From Lepidonotus clava (taxonomy: Eukaryota; Annelida; Polychaeta; Phyllodocida; Polynoidae): DNA of 64,000 nucleotides. The translations under genes and the position numbers were made by a program. Shown piece by piece: positions 1 through 10,750 of the stretch. Positions within the stretch are counted from its first letter, which is position 1. Every line of letters starts with the position of its first letter. Under the pieces are notes generated by a model, which was not told the origin of the DNA, did no database searches, and saw only the letters and a program-made list of their open reading frames with translations. The stretch lies in the NCBI GenBank assembly GCA_936440205.1, contig OW387141.1, positions 47,687,307 to 47,751,306 on the forward strand, in the 5' to 3' direction.

Positions 1-237
1 AATCCCATCTGTCCTTAGAAGGGATCACTGTAGAATTTCTAATAAGTGTCATGCTCTCTAACCAAATTATATATATTTGGCCCAATGCAACTCATAATAA
101 ATTAAAATATATATTCATCTAAAACCATTTATTAATCAGGGAATCCCAAAGCTACTTTAGAGAGAAATCCCATAGTTGTGACATAGCAAGGGGAGTACTG
201 AATAGCTCAACATTCAGGGAATTCCCCAAAATAAATT
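1..237 (-). repeat. fragment of the TTAA-type MITE family
   Basis: On the minus strand this stretch resembles part of the element at 60539-61267: both have the series 'ggaattccct', 'actccccttgct' and a nearby 'gggatttc'. Only part of the element is inside the window and I see no terminal repeat here. The match is by eye and divergent. Confidence 0.35.
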
Positions 238-424
238 AGTATGACTTGAAGCATCAAGCAGCCAGTTACTTTGGGTATTGTCATTAACAAATTTAGTAGG
301 TCATCCAAATTATTTCCAAGTAAAGTAACAGAGAATTCATCTTGTAATTGCTCATATCAAAATGTGAAAGAAGATAGCCAGGGAGGGAACCATAGGTCAG
401 GCTTTCAACACCTTAATCCGTGAT
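238..424. repeat. three-copy block, copy 1
   Basis: The stretch from 'gtatgacttgaagcatcaa' to 'ggctttcaacacc' recurs at 49464-49690 and 63674-63860 with few differences. In the other two copies it follows a decayed LINE endonuclease/linker region. It probably marks the same larger duplicated block as the acyltransferase units. I see no coding potential. Confidence 0.7.
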
Positions 425-429
425 CAATT

Positions 430-1030
430 TAATTTTAACAAACATAATTTATATCTGAGTTATGCAAACTGGTCGGGCATAAACTGTGTCTGTCTTATAT
501 GCAGAAATATTTGACTAAACATGCGAGTATTATGATCTTTAAGTTTATGATTTTATCGTTGATTGAATATGGTGATGTAATTTATACAGGTACATCTGTG
601 ACCAATATAAATAAAATATATAGACTGTTTTATAAAGGCCTACGCATATGCTTAGGAGATGGTATTCATAGAAGTAAACAAGAATTATGTACTGAATGCA
701 AGTTGTTACAGATTAAGGATAGGAGTGAAATTCATTTGTTACTTTTTATGCACAAATTGAGTGAAAACAAATCATTGCCTAAAGAGAAAGTTCGTATTAC
801 TAGATTACATGATGCACCCGTTTTTAAATGTTATAAACCTAGTTATGAGAAGGTTAAACAATTTTTTTTTACAGGGGTCCTACCTTGTGGAACAGCCAAA
901 CTTCATACATCCATAACTTAGAGTACAATGTTTTTAAAAAAGCTATTACTGATAACTTAGGTTTTTGATTTTGTTTTATTGTTAAGTGAGTTTTAGATGA
1001 TATGTTATACTCTTTTCCATGTATTAATGA
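430..1030 (+). mobile_element. LINE A, reverse transcriptase C-terminal part (first segment)
   Basis: The reading frame at 499-921 matches the region downstream of the catalytic core in CR1/Jockey-type LINEs. It has a SLIEYGDVIY block, a GLRICLG block and a HLLLFMHKL block. A frameshift in the T-run near 865-872 separates it from the usual terminal W-N block, which continues in another frame to about 960. The element is 5' truncated and its 3' UTR is interrupted by the DNA transposon at 1031-3138, resuming at 3139. Confidence 0.75.
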
Positions 1031-1327
1031 TCCCAGCAAACACACAACGTAAATGCAACGTTGCAGTTAAGTTGTATTTTGGTAATGTTGTGGGGGTACC
1101 TTCCAGAAACGTTGCCACAACCTCAAAGTACAATGTTACATCACAACGTGATAGCAACATGATAATATCACGTTGTTCGCACGTCTATTCTATCACGTTG
1201 TATGAACGTTAGGTTTTTATGTTGTGTGCACGTTGTGATTCTTCACTTTTTCACAACATTCAAGGGAAAACATGGCAGCAACGTTGTCACAACGTATTTA
1301 ACAACGTTTTTCTTGAAACATACTTGC

Positions 1328-1382
1328 AACATTTCAATATGACGTTCTAACAACGTCATTTACACAACTTTATGACAACATT
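1328..1382 (+). repeat. left copy of a 55-bp target-site duplication
   Basis: These 55 bases (beginning aacatttcaatatgacgttc) recur essentially unchanged at 2476-2530 and flank LINE B. At the edges the duplication is ambiguous by a base or two against the poly(A) and T-rich termini. Confidence 0.85.
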
Positions 1383-2475
1383 TTTTTATTTTTTTTTTAA
1401 TTTTTTTTTATTTTCATTACAGACACTGTTTGATAATGTCTTGATGTGGTGTGATAATAACCTGTTAACTATTAATGCGAAAAAAACTAAATATATGTTA
1501 TTCAATGTTGCTAGTTCGGTTGATGCTAGTATAGGTTTATGTTGTAAAGGTTGTAACTTGGACAGGGTACTAAATTATAAGTATCTTGGAGTTGATATAT
1601 GTGATACTCTAAAAATGGATGTATTTGTACAGTCAATTTGTAAAAAAGTGAATTACAAAATTTATATGTTTACTAAAATTTGTAGATTTATAGATATGAA
1701 TACTGCTGCTTTAATATATAAACAGACTATATTGCCGTACTTTGATTATGCTGACTTTGTTATTGACAGTGCTTCTCAGGAGATGATTAACAAACTTGTG
1801 AAGTATCAAAACCGAGCCCTTAGGATCATTAACTATAAAACATCAAAGTCTGGTGGAAATGATTATTCTGCCATTATGAAAAAATTCCGTATCGAAGACA
1901 TTGCTGTTCGTCGAAGACATCACTTGTTGAGCTTTATCTTTAAGTATAGTAAGGATATATCATTACTTAAAAATAAGACAACACAGATTGGCTTACGTAG
2001 TGATAGCAAAATTTTATTCAATGAAAAATTGACAAGAAAAACCTTTGTACAAAATAGCCCATTCTTTAGGGGTGTTTCAGAATGGAACGGATTACCAGAA
2101 CATCTACAACATATAGTATGTGCTGCGGATTTCAAGCGCGCGGTGAAACTCCATATACACTGAGAAAGGATCTTACCTCTCTCTTGTTGTATGTTGTATG
2201 TGACGTCCCTTGTCGTGATTTTTGACCTGTACTGAAACTGTTATGTTACTTTGTTATATCACTTGTGAAATGTGCATTTGATGTTGTCATGTATACTGAT
2301 TATATGTTTATAAGTTAATAATAATTCATCCATCACATCCCATCGATCCCCTCCCCCCCATATTTTTACTTCGATCATCATTTTCTATATTTAATTATAA
2401 AATTTCTTATGTACTGGAAGATCTCGGTGTATTCTTGAGAAGTACCTTGTTGAAATAAAAAAAACAAAAGAAAAA
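1383..2475 (+). mobile_element. LINE B, 5'-truncated, with poly(A)-rich tail
   Basis: The frame 1372-2163 encodes the reverse transcriptase segment after the YADD motif: the WCDNNLLTINAKKT block, YKYLGVDI, LPYFDYADFV, NRALRI and a terminal SPFFRGVSEWNGLP block. A 3' UTR of about 300 bp ends in an A-rich tail at about 2452-2477. The first 40 bases are an odd T-rich run ending in cattacag just before homology starts, which resembles a splice acceptor. It belongs to the CR1/Jockey group by architecture. Confidence 0.85.
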
Positions 2476-3138
2476 AACATTTCAATATGACGTTCTAACA
2501 ACGTCATTTACACAACTTTATGACAACATTACTTCCACAACCTAGACACAACGTTGCCACAACGTTGTAGAACAACATAGAATTAGCATACAGGTGGCAC
2601 CACTGTCTAAAAAGTACCACATCTAAAAAAACGTTTTTTATTATATGCCATTTTGAACAGTAATTTGATATTTTGTTTTCAGATAAAATTCACAAATAAT
2701 GTACCTTAATCGTGGGAATTTACTGATATTAATTAGGTGTTAATGCTATGATATATTATGATACATGGATGGGTATTGAAATAAAAGTTTAGGAAAACAC
2801 CTTTTTCGGATCTTGTCAGTATGGTACAGGTTTTTCAGTATTCTTCAATGGTTTAGGGGCATGGCAAAACATGACCATGAAATATGAAGATGTCAGCCCT
2901 AATGTATTACACAATCCAAATGATATTCATGAATACTAAAATTATCATTGATATGACAAAAATAAGAAAGTTGTAAAAAGGTTGTGAAATGGTAACAGTA
3001 CAACGTTGGGAATAACGTTGCTGCAACCTTTCTGGGAGTCCACAAATTTATGTTGTAATAACGTAAATTTGCAACGTTGTTACAACCTAACTGCAACGTT
3101 GTAGCAACATTGTAGCAACGTAAAATTGTTAGCTGGGA

Positions 3139-3395
3139 TACCAATAGTAAGAGTTTAGAGTTTCTGTATAGACGTTATGTTATTATAATGGAATAGTAGA
3201 CCAGTTATTATTCTAATTGGATTTTATTGTCTTGAGTATTTTATTGATTATTGATTATTAGATTTTTATGTATTCAAAGTATTGTACTTATATTGGGTAC
3301 TTGAGGAGCATTATGTACATTTGCTACTCAGGCATTGAATGTAAACAAGTGCTTTTGCACTTATGTCTGATTAAATAAACAAATTAAAAAAAACA
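3139..3395 (+). mobile_element. LINE A, 3' UTR and tail (second segment)
   Basis: The 3' UTR interrupted at 1031 resumes here. It ends with a polyadenylation signal (aataaa, about 3374) and the A-rich tail aaaaaaaacaaaaaacaa. The duplicated block begins directly after it. Confidence 0.6.
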
Positions 3396-4853
3396 AAAAA
3401 CAATATCTCTTGTAAGCATTTTTGTGTGTCTTTTTTGCATTGGCAGAGAAGGTCTTAGAAACAGCAAAAGCCTGCTTATGCCCCTGGAGGGTATTTCATA
3501 AAAAAATCTTTGAAAAAATAGTTGTTGTACAATTTTCTTAAAACACAAAGAAATATTTGAGAATTTTCTTAGCTATTTTCTTAAAAACGCTATTGTAGAA
3601 CTTCCACTGATAACATGATAAATTCTTTGTTAGTTTTTCTTGTGGTATTCTAGGCCTTGAATTTTCCTTTCTTTTTATTATGGAATCTCAGCAACCCTCC
3701 CTATGTGTCATTAAATAGATACCAAACAACAACTTAGATCAAACAAAATATAGATTAGGGGGACCTAAAATAAAATGTGACTAAGTTGCGAAGTCTGACA
3801 ATGATTTGCTTATGAAAGGGTTTCACAATGAATTCTTAAAGTTAGAATTCAAGAATTCTAATTTACCATTATGAAATAGAAATAAATATCTTTGTACCAC
3901 ATTTTTGGCACATGGTCCTTTTGAAATACCCAGGCCAAAATTATTTCTTGTCAACCCAAAAACCATTGGAATTCCTGTGTCTGAGATCAAATTTTAGGTC
4001 ATCTCAAACTTCCTACTACTCATAAATCACTCACATGAGAGTAACAACAATACTTAATGAAAGGCTTAAATGATAAATTCTCAAGTTTCTTCTCCAAGAA
4101 AATCACAGAGCAGAGAAATTGAAGTAAGGAGTAGTAACAAAGATTCTATAAAATAAGAATTGTTCTGAAATTACCTCCTGGTGTGACAAGGGTCATTTGG
4201 CAAGCCCCAATACTAACATATGCTTACAGCCGCTATTAACAGGTTCCCGAGGAACCCCTTCATACAAGACAAAAGATTGTTTAGTTTAAAAAAATTCTCT
4301 CCTGACTGGGATTTATTTAGTATCGAATATTCTCTGCATATATTTGTATTCAGTTTTAAGAACGTATATATACAGCCTGAGATTTTGTTCAGTTTTTCTT
4401 TGTTACAGGACCATTTTATCACTCTTAGTTTCCTCATGAGGAAAAGTGATAGCATTTAATGTTACTCTTGTAGCATCAGACAGCATAATGTCAAATTGTT
4501 CACACATGTCTAGAATTGTGTTTTTACCAGTCCTATCTTTGTGCTCATGCAAAGTGAGTGAAAGAGCTTCCAGATGAATGGAGACCTTGTTCCTGTTATG
4601 TTTACTTAAATTCAGCACCTGGCAGAGTCCTCCTAGGTGCCACAATATGGGATATGTCAGTGTCTATGAATGAATGATTCTCATGAAATATCATTTGTCT
4701 TACAGATGAAAAGAACTTGTTACTGCAAATTTCAAGATATTCAGGTAATTTTCCATTTCACTTGTGTCAACCTGATTATATGTTTGTTACAGTAGAATGG
4801 GATTATTGGCTGATAATATTTCACATGTAGCATTAATGGTGCTTATATTACCC
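3391..4853 (+). repeat. segmental repeat, partner of 50505-51150
   Basis: The sequence from 'caatatctcttgtaagc' to 'gttaccct' is shared with 50505-51150, about 47 kb away. This copy is longer because of the MITE at 3488-4176. The partner shows the uninterrupted junction 'cccctggcgtgacaagg'. No gene is recognised in it. Confidence 0.75.
3488..4176. mobile_element. MITE (689 bp) with CCTGG target duplication
   Basis: Ends are AGGGTATTTCA and TGAAATTACCT, imperfect inverted repeats of each other. CCTGG flanks both sides (3483-3487 and 4177-4181). The paralogous block near 50594 has a single CCTGG, so it is the empty site. The duplication may be 8 bp with mismatches, which would fit hAT. No coding capacity. 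Confidence 0.7.
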
Positions 4854-5235
4854 TAGTAGTTGATGTCTGTAGTGAGCGAGTTGTCGAGAGTAAAGTTGAT
4901 CTGTGGGGCTGTAGTATGTTGCAGAACGAACGGAAGTTGGGTCCACCTCGGGTGTCCAACTGCGTAGTTGTGCTCAGTGTGCGTGTATTGTATAGAGGTC
5001 CTCGTCCGTTGGTGTCTGGTGGTGGTGTGTGACGTTCCAGGAAATAAAAGGTACAATAACAAGGCCAAAGCATTTTAAGTTAAAGTTTTAAAAGTGACAC
5101 ATACTAGGGCCTTTGATCGATTTACTTATATAAATGTAACAAGTAGTCTGAACCAACAGGTACACAATAAAGATAATCAACAGTGGCAGAAATACTATAG
5201 AGTTACTGATAGAAATGAAAAATACAAATAAACTT
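4854..5235. other. unassigned stretch
   Basis: 4854-5060 is richer in G and C than its surroundings and is absent from the paralogous block at 51150, so it is probably an insertion or a deletion breakpoint. I recognise no gene, inverted repeat or tail in it. 5080-5235 may be the 3' UTR of the LINE fragment that follows. Confidence 0.3.
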
Positions 5236-5560
5236 ACATTGGTGTATAGTTGTAGTTTTACTAGCCTTTTATTAAAGGTTCACTCTCCAATAACCAATTG
5301 AAGTTGGTTATTTATTAAAAGTGTTTCAACCTCCCTTTTAAAGTTGCCTTTAAGCTCAATATGTCTTATATTCAGTTCTAGGGAGTTCCACAGATGTGTG
5401 CCATAATAGAAGGGGGAGTCTTTAATAAATAATTTTGATAAATACGTTTTTATGCTAAATACTTCGTGCCTAACCATTTTATTGCTTTAATGTTTTGCCT
5501 GTTCTGGTGTTTCCATGACCTATCAAAAATGAAGTTAGAATTTTGTTTTTGAAAAAAAAC
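5236..5560 (-). mobile_element. LINE fragment, reverse transcriptase C-terminus
   Basis: The minus-strand frame 5280-5477 carries the terminal DSPFYYGTHLWNSL block followed by a basic FKREVETLL segment, as in other LINEs of this window. The upstream part decays past 5480. A diverged relative lies at 53270-53400. Confidence 0.7.
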
Positions 5561-6605
5561 CTACTTAATCTATAGTCAAGTGGTTTCTCAGGTAAGTTAA
5601 ATATTTAGGTGCAGTATTATTTTTAGTACTACAAGACGCTCCGCGTCTCGGCTCAAACAGTACGTACATAACTTCGAAAGTATTAAAGTATAAAGGGGTA
5701 CGTAGGCTTACCTAGACCAGCGGCCAGGGAAACCAATCACAGCCAGCCACCAGTCTAATATGCTTTTCAAACTAGCCTCAAAATACGCTCATAATGACAG
5801 TTCAGTACAGGCATGAAGCGGGTCTGCAAAGGGTACCTGCCTATCCCCTGCCTCGCCCTGCTTCATTCCTGCATAGAATTGTGCATACAGTTCTATGATT
5901 CCCGCCACCACGGGACACTCTCCAAGCATTCCCTATTTCTCAGCCAGAGATCTGCTTGGGGAGCTACTAGGCCTGTCGCCGTGACGACCGTAGTGACGGC
6001 GACGTAGCGGCCACAGTTACGCCGTTACAAATTGTTAAATATTAGTCCAAGTTCAATATGCATGGTGATAACAAAAGATTTTGATAGACCTGTAAAGAAA
6101 AAAATCACAACTAGAAATTGGGATCACATTTTGGCGTGAGTTTCTTCCGCTGGATTTAAATGAGGCAGGAGGTTGAAACACTCTCTATAGATGGAAGCAT
6201 AGGCTGAAACCAGCGAAAAAACATGGCGGCGCATGGACGAAATCCACAGCGTTTTTAAGAAGGGGAAATAAAGAGTACTATTAGTACTCTTTATTATCCT
6301 GGCCCTCCTCGACATAGTCGGTTTTCGGGAGGGTCTAGCGTTTGATACAATACAAAGTTGTAATGCATATAGAATATATAAATTCAACATATGTGACATT
6401 CCATGGGGATTTTGGTGCTTATTTTGTTGTTGTTTGAAACAGTCTTATTTTCAACTGGAACGAATTTCAGACTAGGTGTCTATTTTCATGCACCACCCAG
6501 CACTGGTGCTGTACAAAGTGCGGCGGGTGCAGGAAAGATACAGGAGAAGATCAGTTACTCGTGCAATTGTTACAGTGTAAGGCAGTATATGTTATGTATT
6601 GAAAT
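5561..6605. other. unassigned intergenic stretch
   Basis: No convincing coding frame. There is a G+C-richer patch at 5635-6020 ('gacgctccgcgtctcgg') and a small palindromic patch near 6270-6290 around agtactattagtact. Short open frames here show no recognisable domain. Confidence 0.3.
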
Positions 6606-6926
6606 ACCTTATCCACACATTCTCTTCTTCTCTAACAATAAATTCTCTAAACCTCTCTTCTTAAGCATCAAGAAATTCTCATTCTCTGTAAAGAAAGACT
6701 GAGAATTCTTTCTTCTCTGAGAATAGAGAATGAGAACTCTTTCTCAATGAAAATAGAGAATGAGAACTCTTTCTGAATGAGAATAGAAAATTTGAGCCTC
6801 TTTAAGAGAAAGGAATTCTCATTCTCTAAACTACCGGAGAACAGGAGAATTCTCTGGCATTGTTCTTCAAGAAGAAAACACTCAGAGATTTCTTGTTAGA
6901 GAAGAAGAGAATGTGTGGATAAGGTG
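6606..6926. mobile_element. hAT-like MITE (321 bp), long palindrome
   Basis: Arms of at least 31 bp are perfect inverted repeats: ACCTTATCCACACATTC at the left and its complement at the right. The 8-bp direct repeat ATTGAAAT flanks it at 6598-6605 and 6927-6934, as expected for hAT. The interior is made of repeated inverted 'gagaatgagaactctttct'-type units, so the whole element could fold into one hairpin. Confidence 0.85.
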
Positions 6927-7113
6927 ATTGAAATGAGATGAGATGGAGAACAGTGGATGTATGGTATTGTATATACTATAATCAGATCAGGCGCAGAGAC
7001 TTATTTAATTATTTACAGGTAACAGCCTCTGGATACTAGGTGAGCCTCCTCTAATGCAACAAAAGTTTATGTAAAAAGTACAACTTTTTGGGTTATACAT
7101 TTCATGCAAAGTC

Positions 7114-7375
7114 TATAGACGTTGTGCAGATGACGTCACATTGCCCAAATTATGCTGGCCGCCATATTGGTGATCAATCTATTGTCAGTGTTATTTTCAG
7201 TTTTTGAACACTTAGAACAAATAATTTTGCTGTAATTGATTCAAAGCAGGCCATTCAACAATCCCCAACTCTTAGAATTTTGAACTCTGAATTAATTCCA
7301 AAGCTACGTGGTTATGATCACCACGTGGTGATCACCAAAAAGTGGTCACGTGATCTCATCTGCACAAGGTCTATA
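7114..7375. mobile_element. Tc1/mariner-like MITE (262 bp)
   Basis: The ends TATAGACGTTGTGCAGATGA and its near complement (TCTGCACAAGGTCTATA) form imperfect inverted repeats with TA at the outside. A palindromic 'gatcaccacgtggtgatc' lies inside. A diverged relative with 'tgtgcagatg...gtcac' lies at about 14575-14840 and 26950-27215. Confidence 0.65.
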
Positions 7376-7489
7376 CACAACACGATAGGTCGGTTATAAC
7401 CAATTTCAAGCAGGCCTAGTAAGGTCCATCAAGGGGTGGAGAAGAACTAAACAAGGCTTTTGAAAACATTAAAGTGTGTTAAATCATTT

Positions 7490-8060
7490 AATTTCCAAAG
7501 ACAAGTTAGAGTTGGTTATTTAAAAAAAAAAAATTCCTTGTTTTCTATTTGTCTTAGGTTTAGGTCAAGTGAGTTCCAAAGCTGGACACCGTAGAAAAAG
7601 GGTGAATTTAGAAAAATCTTGTTTCTGGGGACTGGGATGGCTCCTTCCATCATTATTCTGTGTGGCTCGGTCTTGGGCAAGAAGATCAACTTTCTTTGAT
7701 TTAAAGCTTTTCCAAACTAATACCAGTAAATGAATGATGCTTTTAAAATGTACTTGGTTAACATCGACTGCTACGTGCAGGTCACCAACATGCTCATCCA
7801 GGGGGTCCTTGACTTCAAGACACAGCCTTATAGCTTTATTCTGTAACACCTGCAAGTTTCCCAATAAGTAAGGCAATACCAGAAAGACAGAACTATAATC
7901 AAGGACCCCCGTGAACATGCTTTTCACAATACAAGTGGCTGCATTTGTGGTAATATACAGACGGAGCAATTTCGACAAGCGATATTTGTGCGTTCCTAAT
8001 TTCAAATTATTATTGTGTTGGGCCTTCATATTTAAACAACTACCTGGTTCAACTCAAGGT
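7490..8060 (-). mobile_element. LINE fragment, reverse transcriptase C-terminal domain
   Basis: The frame 7565-8029 shows the sequence order of the other LINE ends here: KSMFTGVLDYSSVF, LQVLQNKAIRLCL, HLLVLVWK. A frameshift near 7620 moves the final SPFFYGVQLWNSL-like block into another frame. It is 5' truncated and no tail or TSD was located. Confidence 0.7.
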
Positions 8061-8485
8061 ATTTAAAGTATGCCCCTTGTGTAAACTAATGCCATCTAGA
8101 GAGAGAGGCGTGTCAAAAGACGATCCGAGGTACTGGTTTGCTGAAGACGGTTGGAAAATTAATATTTGGCTTTACTCTTATTTATTGTTAATTTGTTTAA
8201 ATCATTATGTAACAGCGCATGGCAATTTTGTTGACCTTCCCCGTACAGTTGGTGAAAAATAACTGTCGTCGACATACAAATAAATTTTACAGTGTTTCAT
8301 CGCCTTGACAACATTAATATAAAGGATTATGGAAATATTTTTTGTCATAACATTAGTTAGGGCTAAAACTCAAGACAAGATTGTAAGGTTTCCTATGGGA
8401 AGGAAAGGAGAGACATGCACACCATTGAACGATGTGTTCTGTATCAAGGTTCGTATTTGTGGAACAAGTTGTCTGTAGAAGAAAG

Positions 8486-8489
<4 letters not shown>

Positions 8490-8532
<43 letters not shown>
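8490..8532. repeat. (TA)n microsatellite
   Basis: About 21 uninterrupted TA units. Open frames through it on both strands encode only alternating Ile-Tyr and are not genes. Confidence 0.95.
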
Positions 8533-8536
<4 letters not shown>

Positions 8537-8799
8537 CTTATCATGTACTTCATCTATAAATGTAATGACAATAGGCTTAAAGTGACAAATATGTATATAT
8601 CTCTTGTTTCCCCTGTAAAGTGTAAGATGTCATGAAAAACATATTGGTATCTGAAAATATAATCCACTGTAATGTGTGAAAAACTTGTATGAATGAAAAC
8701 ATGTCATTTTTCTCAAACCGGAAGTTTCTGGACTACAATGAAAACTAGCTGTTCTTAGCTAAATTGTAACCAGGAGACTCAATAAAGTATCTAAAAAAA

Positions 8800-9364
8800 A
8801 AGGATGAAATACAACAGCCCGAGGACGCTACCTTGGGGTACATCACACAATACATATTTGCAAGTGACTAACAACTGTTTGAACAGGCCTAACAATAGTT
8901 CAGGTCAGACCGTAAAAAAGGTTTCCCAAATGCATGAGGAATTAAAAGGGAAACCCGAAGATTGATGGATAAAAATATTGCCTATCTCTTTCTTTAGATC
9001 TTCAAGTGTGAAACTTTTCGCAGTCAACTGCTGCTGGTGTAGCTGCATTCAACTGCATTTCTGTATCTTGTGGAGCTATTTCCTTCCCTAATTTGACACC
9101 AATTTCTGCAAAGTATGTATTTATCATGTCCGAGATATCAGAAGGTCTAATATCAGTTCCAGTCAGAATCGGGATTGACATAGATGATGAATGTAGAGGA
9201 AGTATCAAACTTTCTATCGATGAAAACAGCTTTTGAATATTCCAAGTAGAAGCTGAGTTATTAGTTTCTGAATATGACAGGGTCAGACAACATAAATCCA
9301 TCAAAAATGGTTTACAAAGAGTACAAAGTGAATTACAAAGGGTTAAATATAGAACAAAATGCAA
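8800..9364 (-). mobile_element. LINE fragment, linker and reverse transcriptase pieces
   Basis: The minus-strand frame 9002-9364 contains DISDMINTYFAEIGVKLGKEI, the segment that precedes the finger domain in CR1/Jockey LINEs. Further downstream, at about 8815-8850, the minus strand reads DVPQGSVLGL, the reverse transcriptase VPQG motif. Most of the fingers and motif A are missing between them, so the copy is internally deleted. Confidence 0.7.
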
Positions 9365-9376
9365 GTAGTATGACCT

Positions 9377-9775
9377 GTGTGCCCTGTCGCATAACCAAAA
9401 GCTCGCAAGAGGGAGCGATTAAGGATGGATTTATTTTTTTCTCGCTGATTTTCTCTCTCCTTGTTTTGGGGATGTGCCAATCCTCGCTGTTGCGATGGTT
9501 TTGTACACACTTTGAATTTAATTTAATTAGCTAATAAATCATTTCCGCTACTTGCCTTCTATACAAATTATAAGCTGAGGGACAGATCTAACATTTACTG
9601 AAAACAAAATCTTAAAATGTTAACCCCAAAATGTCCCCCTGATAAATTGAAAAATAGGGTGTGCAAACCATCCCTGTAAGGATGAAAGGTGCATTCGCTC
9701 CCTGTTGAACAGGGAGAGGTCTTTTGAAATGTGCCAATGTTCGCTACAGCGATACCCGTTATGCGACAGAGCACT
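9377..9775. mobile_element. MITE with TGTCGCATAAC termini
   Basis: GTGCCCTGTCGCATAAC near 9380 and GTTATGCGACAGAGCAC near 9757-9773 are inverted repeats. The two flanks both contain an 'acaaaatgc' tract, but its distance from the termini differs, so I cannot define a TSD. No coding capacity. Confidence 0.6.
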
Positions 9776-10056
9776 GTAAATATAACAAAATGCTATATTA
9801 TTTTTTTTGTAATTAAGATATCTTTAAGCTATTTTTGCACCATGTAGCTTGAAAATCTGTTTTCCTAATTTCACAACATTTTCACATGATCTAGTTCCCA
9901 TGGCAACCATTTGTACATTTTGACATTCTTTCAACATTCCGGTAACCATGGCAATGATATGCAAAATTTGTGAAATTGTTACCCATCAAATAAAACTACA
10001 CAAAATTCCAAGTTTGTGACCTTATTTGATGTGGTTCCAAAAAAGCATATCTTTAT

Positions 10057-10112
10057 ATCATTACTAAGCAAAACTTAAGCTTAGCTAAACTTAAGTTTTG
10101 CTAAGTAATGAT
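10057..10112. repeat. short palindrome at the unit edge
   Basis: About 23-bp arms built on 'atcattact(t)agcaaaacttaag' flank a 10-base centre. The same palindrome, more decayed, occurs at about 22795-22868 and partly at 53530, marking the equivalent edge of units B and C. Confidence 0.7.
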
Positions 10113-10371
10113 AAAAAGAAAGAGGTAAATATAAGTGTTTTTCACTTTTAAGATGGTTCATGTATTTGTCCTTGCAAACCAAATTAGGTTTTTACCTTTT
10201 GTTATATTTCTATTTCATTTTCAGATGTATCTCCTCATATATCCCCATATCTTGTACATCCTCAGCTTTAATATACATATACTCATGTATTTATGCATGG
10301 TCCAACTTTACCTGGTCTCTTAACAAATGAGGTAAGTGTGAGTTTTCAGGTAGGTAATGATGTATAGGTAA

Positions 10372-10750
10372 GCCTGGTCCCGACTTGAGCAACTACATTT
10401 CCTTGGTCGGCGGCCAACTAAGGTTGTTAGTAGCCCGGTGACCAACTCCATACTGGCGCTGTGATGTCTGGCGACTAAACCGCTAGTCGCCCTGGGTTTC
10501 CAGCAAAATATTTGACATGTTTAATATATCCCCATTGCCACAATCAATTAGTTGGTTGCCGGGCTACGTACCAAAGTGGCCTCTAGTTGCCCTTAATCAC
10601 CAGCAGAGTAGTAGCAAGAGCGTCCCAATGTGGGGATTAATTTTTTAGTAGCCCGGCGACAAGTTAGTCGCCTGGCGACCAATGTTTGGTGCTTGGTTGC
10701 CGGTGAAATGTACTAATCGCCACCGTCAGTTGGCCAAGTGGGGACGTGGC
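10372..10750. mobile_element. PIF/Harbinger-like MITE (379 bp), unit A only
   Basis: Starts GCCTGGTCCCGACTTG and ends with the near complement CAAGTGGGGACGTGGC. It is flanked by TAA (10369-10371) and TTA (10751-10753), a 3-bp TWA target. Unit B at about 23128 has the empty site 'tatagtaagaggtg'. The interior repeats 'gtagcccggcgac'-type words. It inserted after the A/B duplication. Confidence 0.8.

Larger units (their letters stand above)
1031..3138. mobile_element. CAACGTT-rich nonautonomous DNA transposon
   Basis: It starts TCCCAGCAAACA and ends with the inverted counterpart (TGTTAGCTGGGA), giving short imperfect terminal inverted repeats. Both ends are dense in the near-palindrome CAACGTTG and its variants. 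It encodes no transposase. It interrupts the 3' UTR of LINE A and itself carries LINE B (1383-2475), whose target duplication lies in one of the CAACGTT-rich arms. The superfamily is not certain, because no clean TSD is visible. Confidence 0.6.

Noticed and set aside
4843-5073. Two minus-strand frames of about 70 codons
   Set aside because: Thr/Ser-rich, overlapping each other, with no domain or paralogue.
8353-8635. Overlapping frames with Ile-Tyr runs (also 17999-18374)
   Set aside because: Translations of (TA)n microsatellites.
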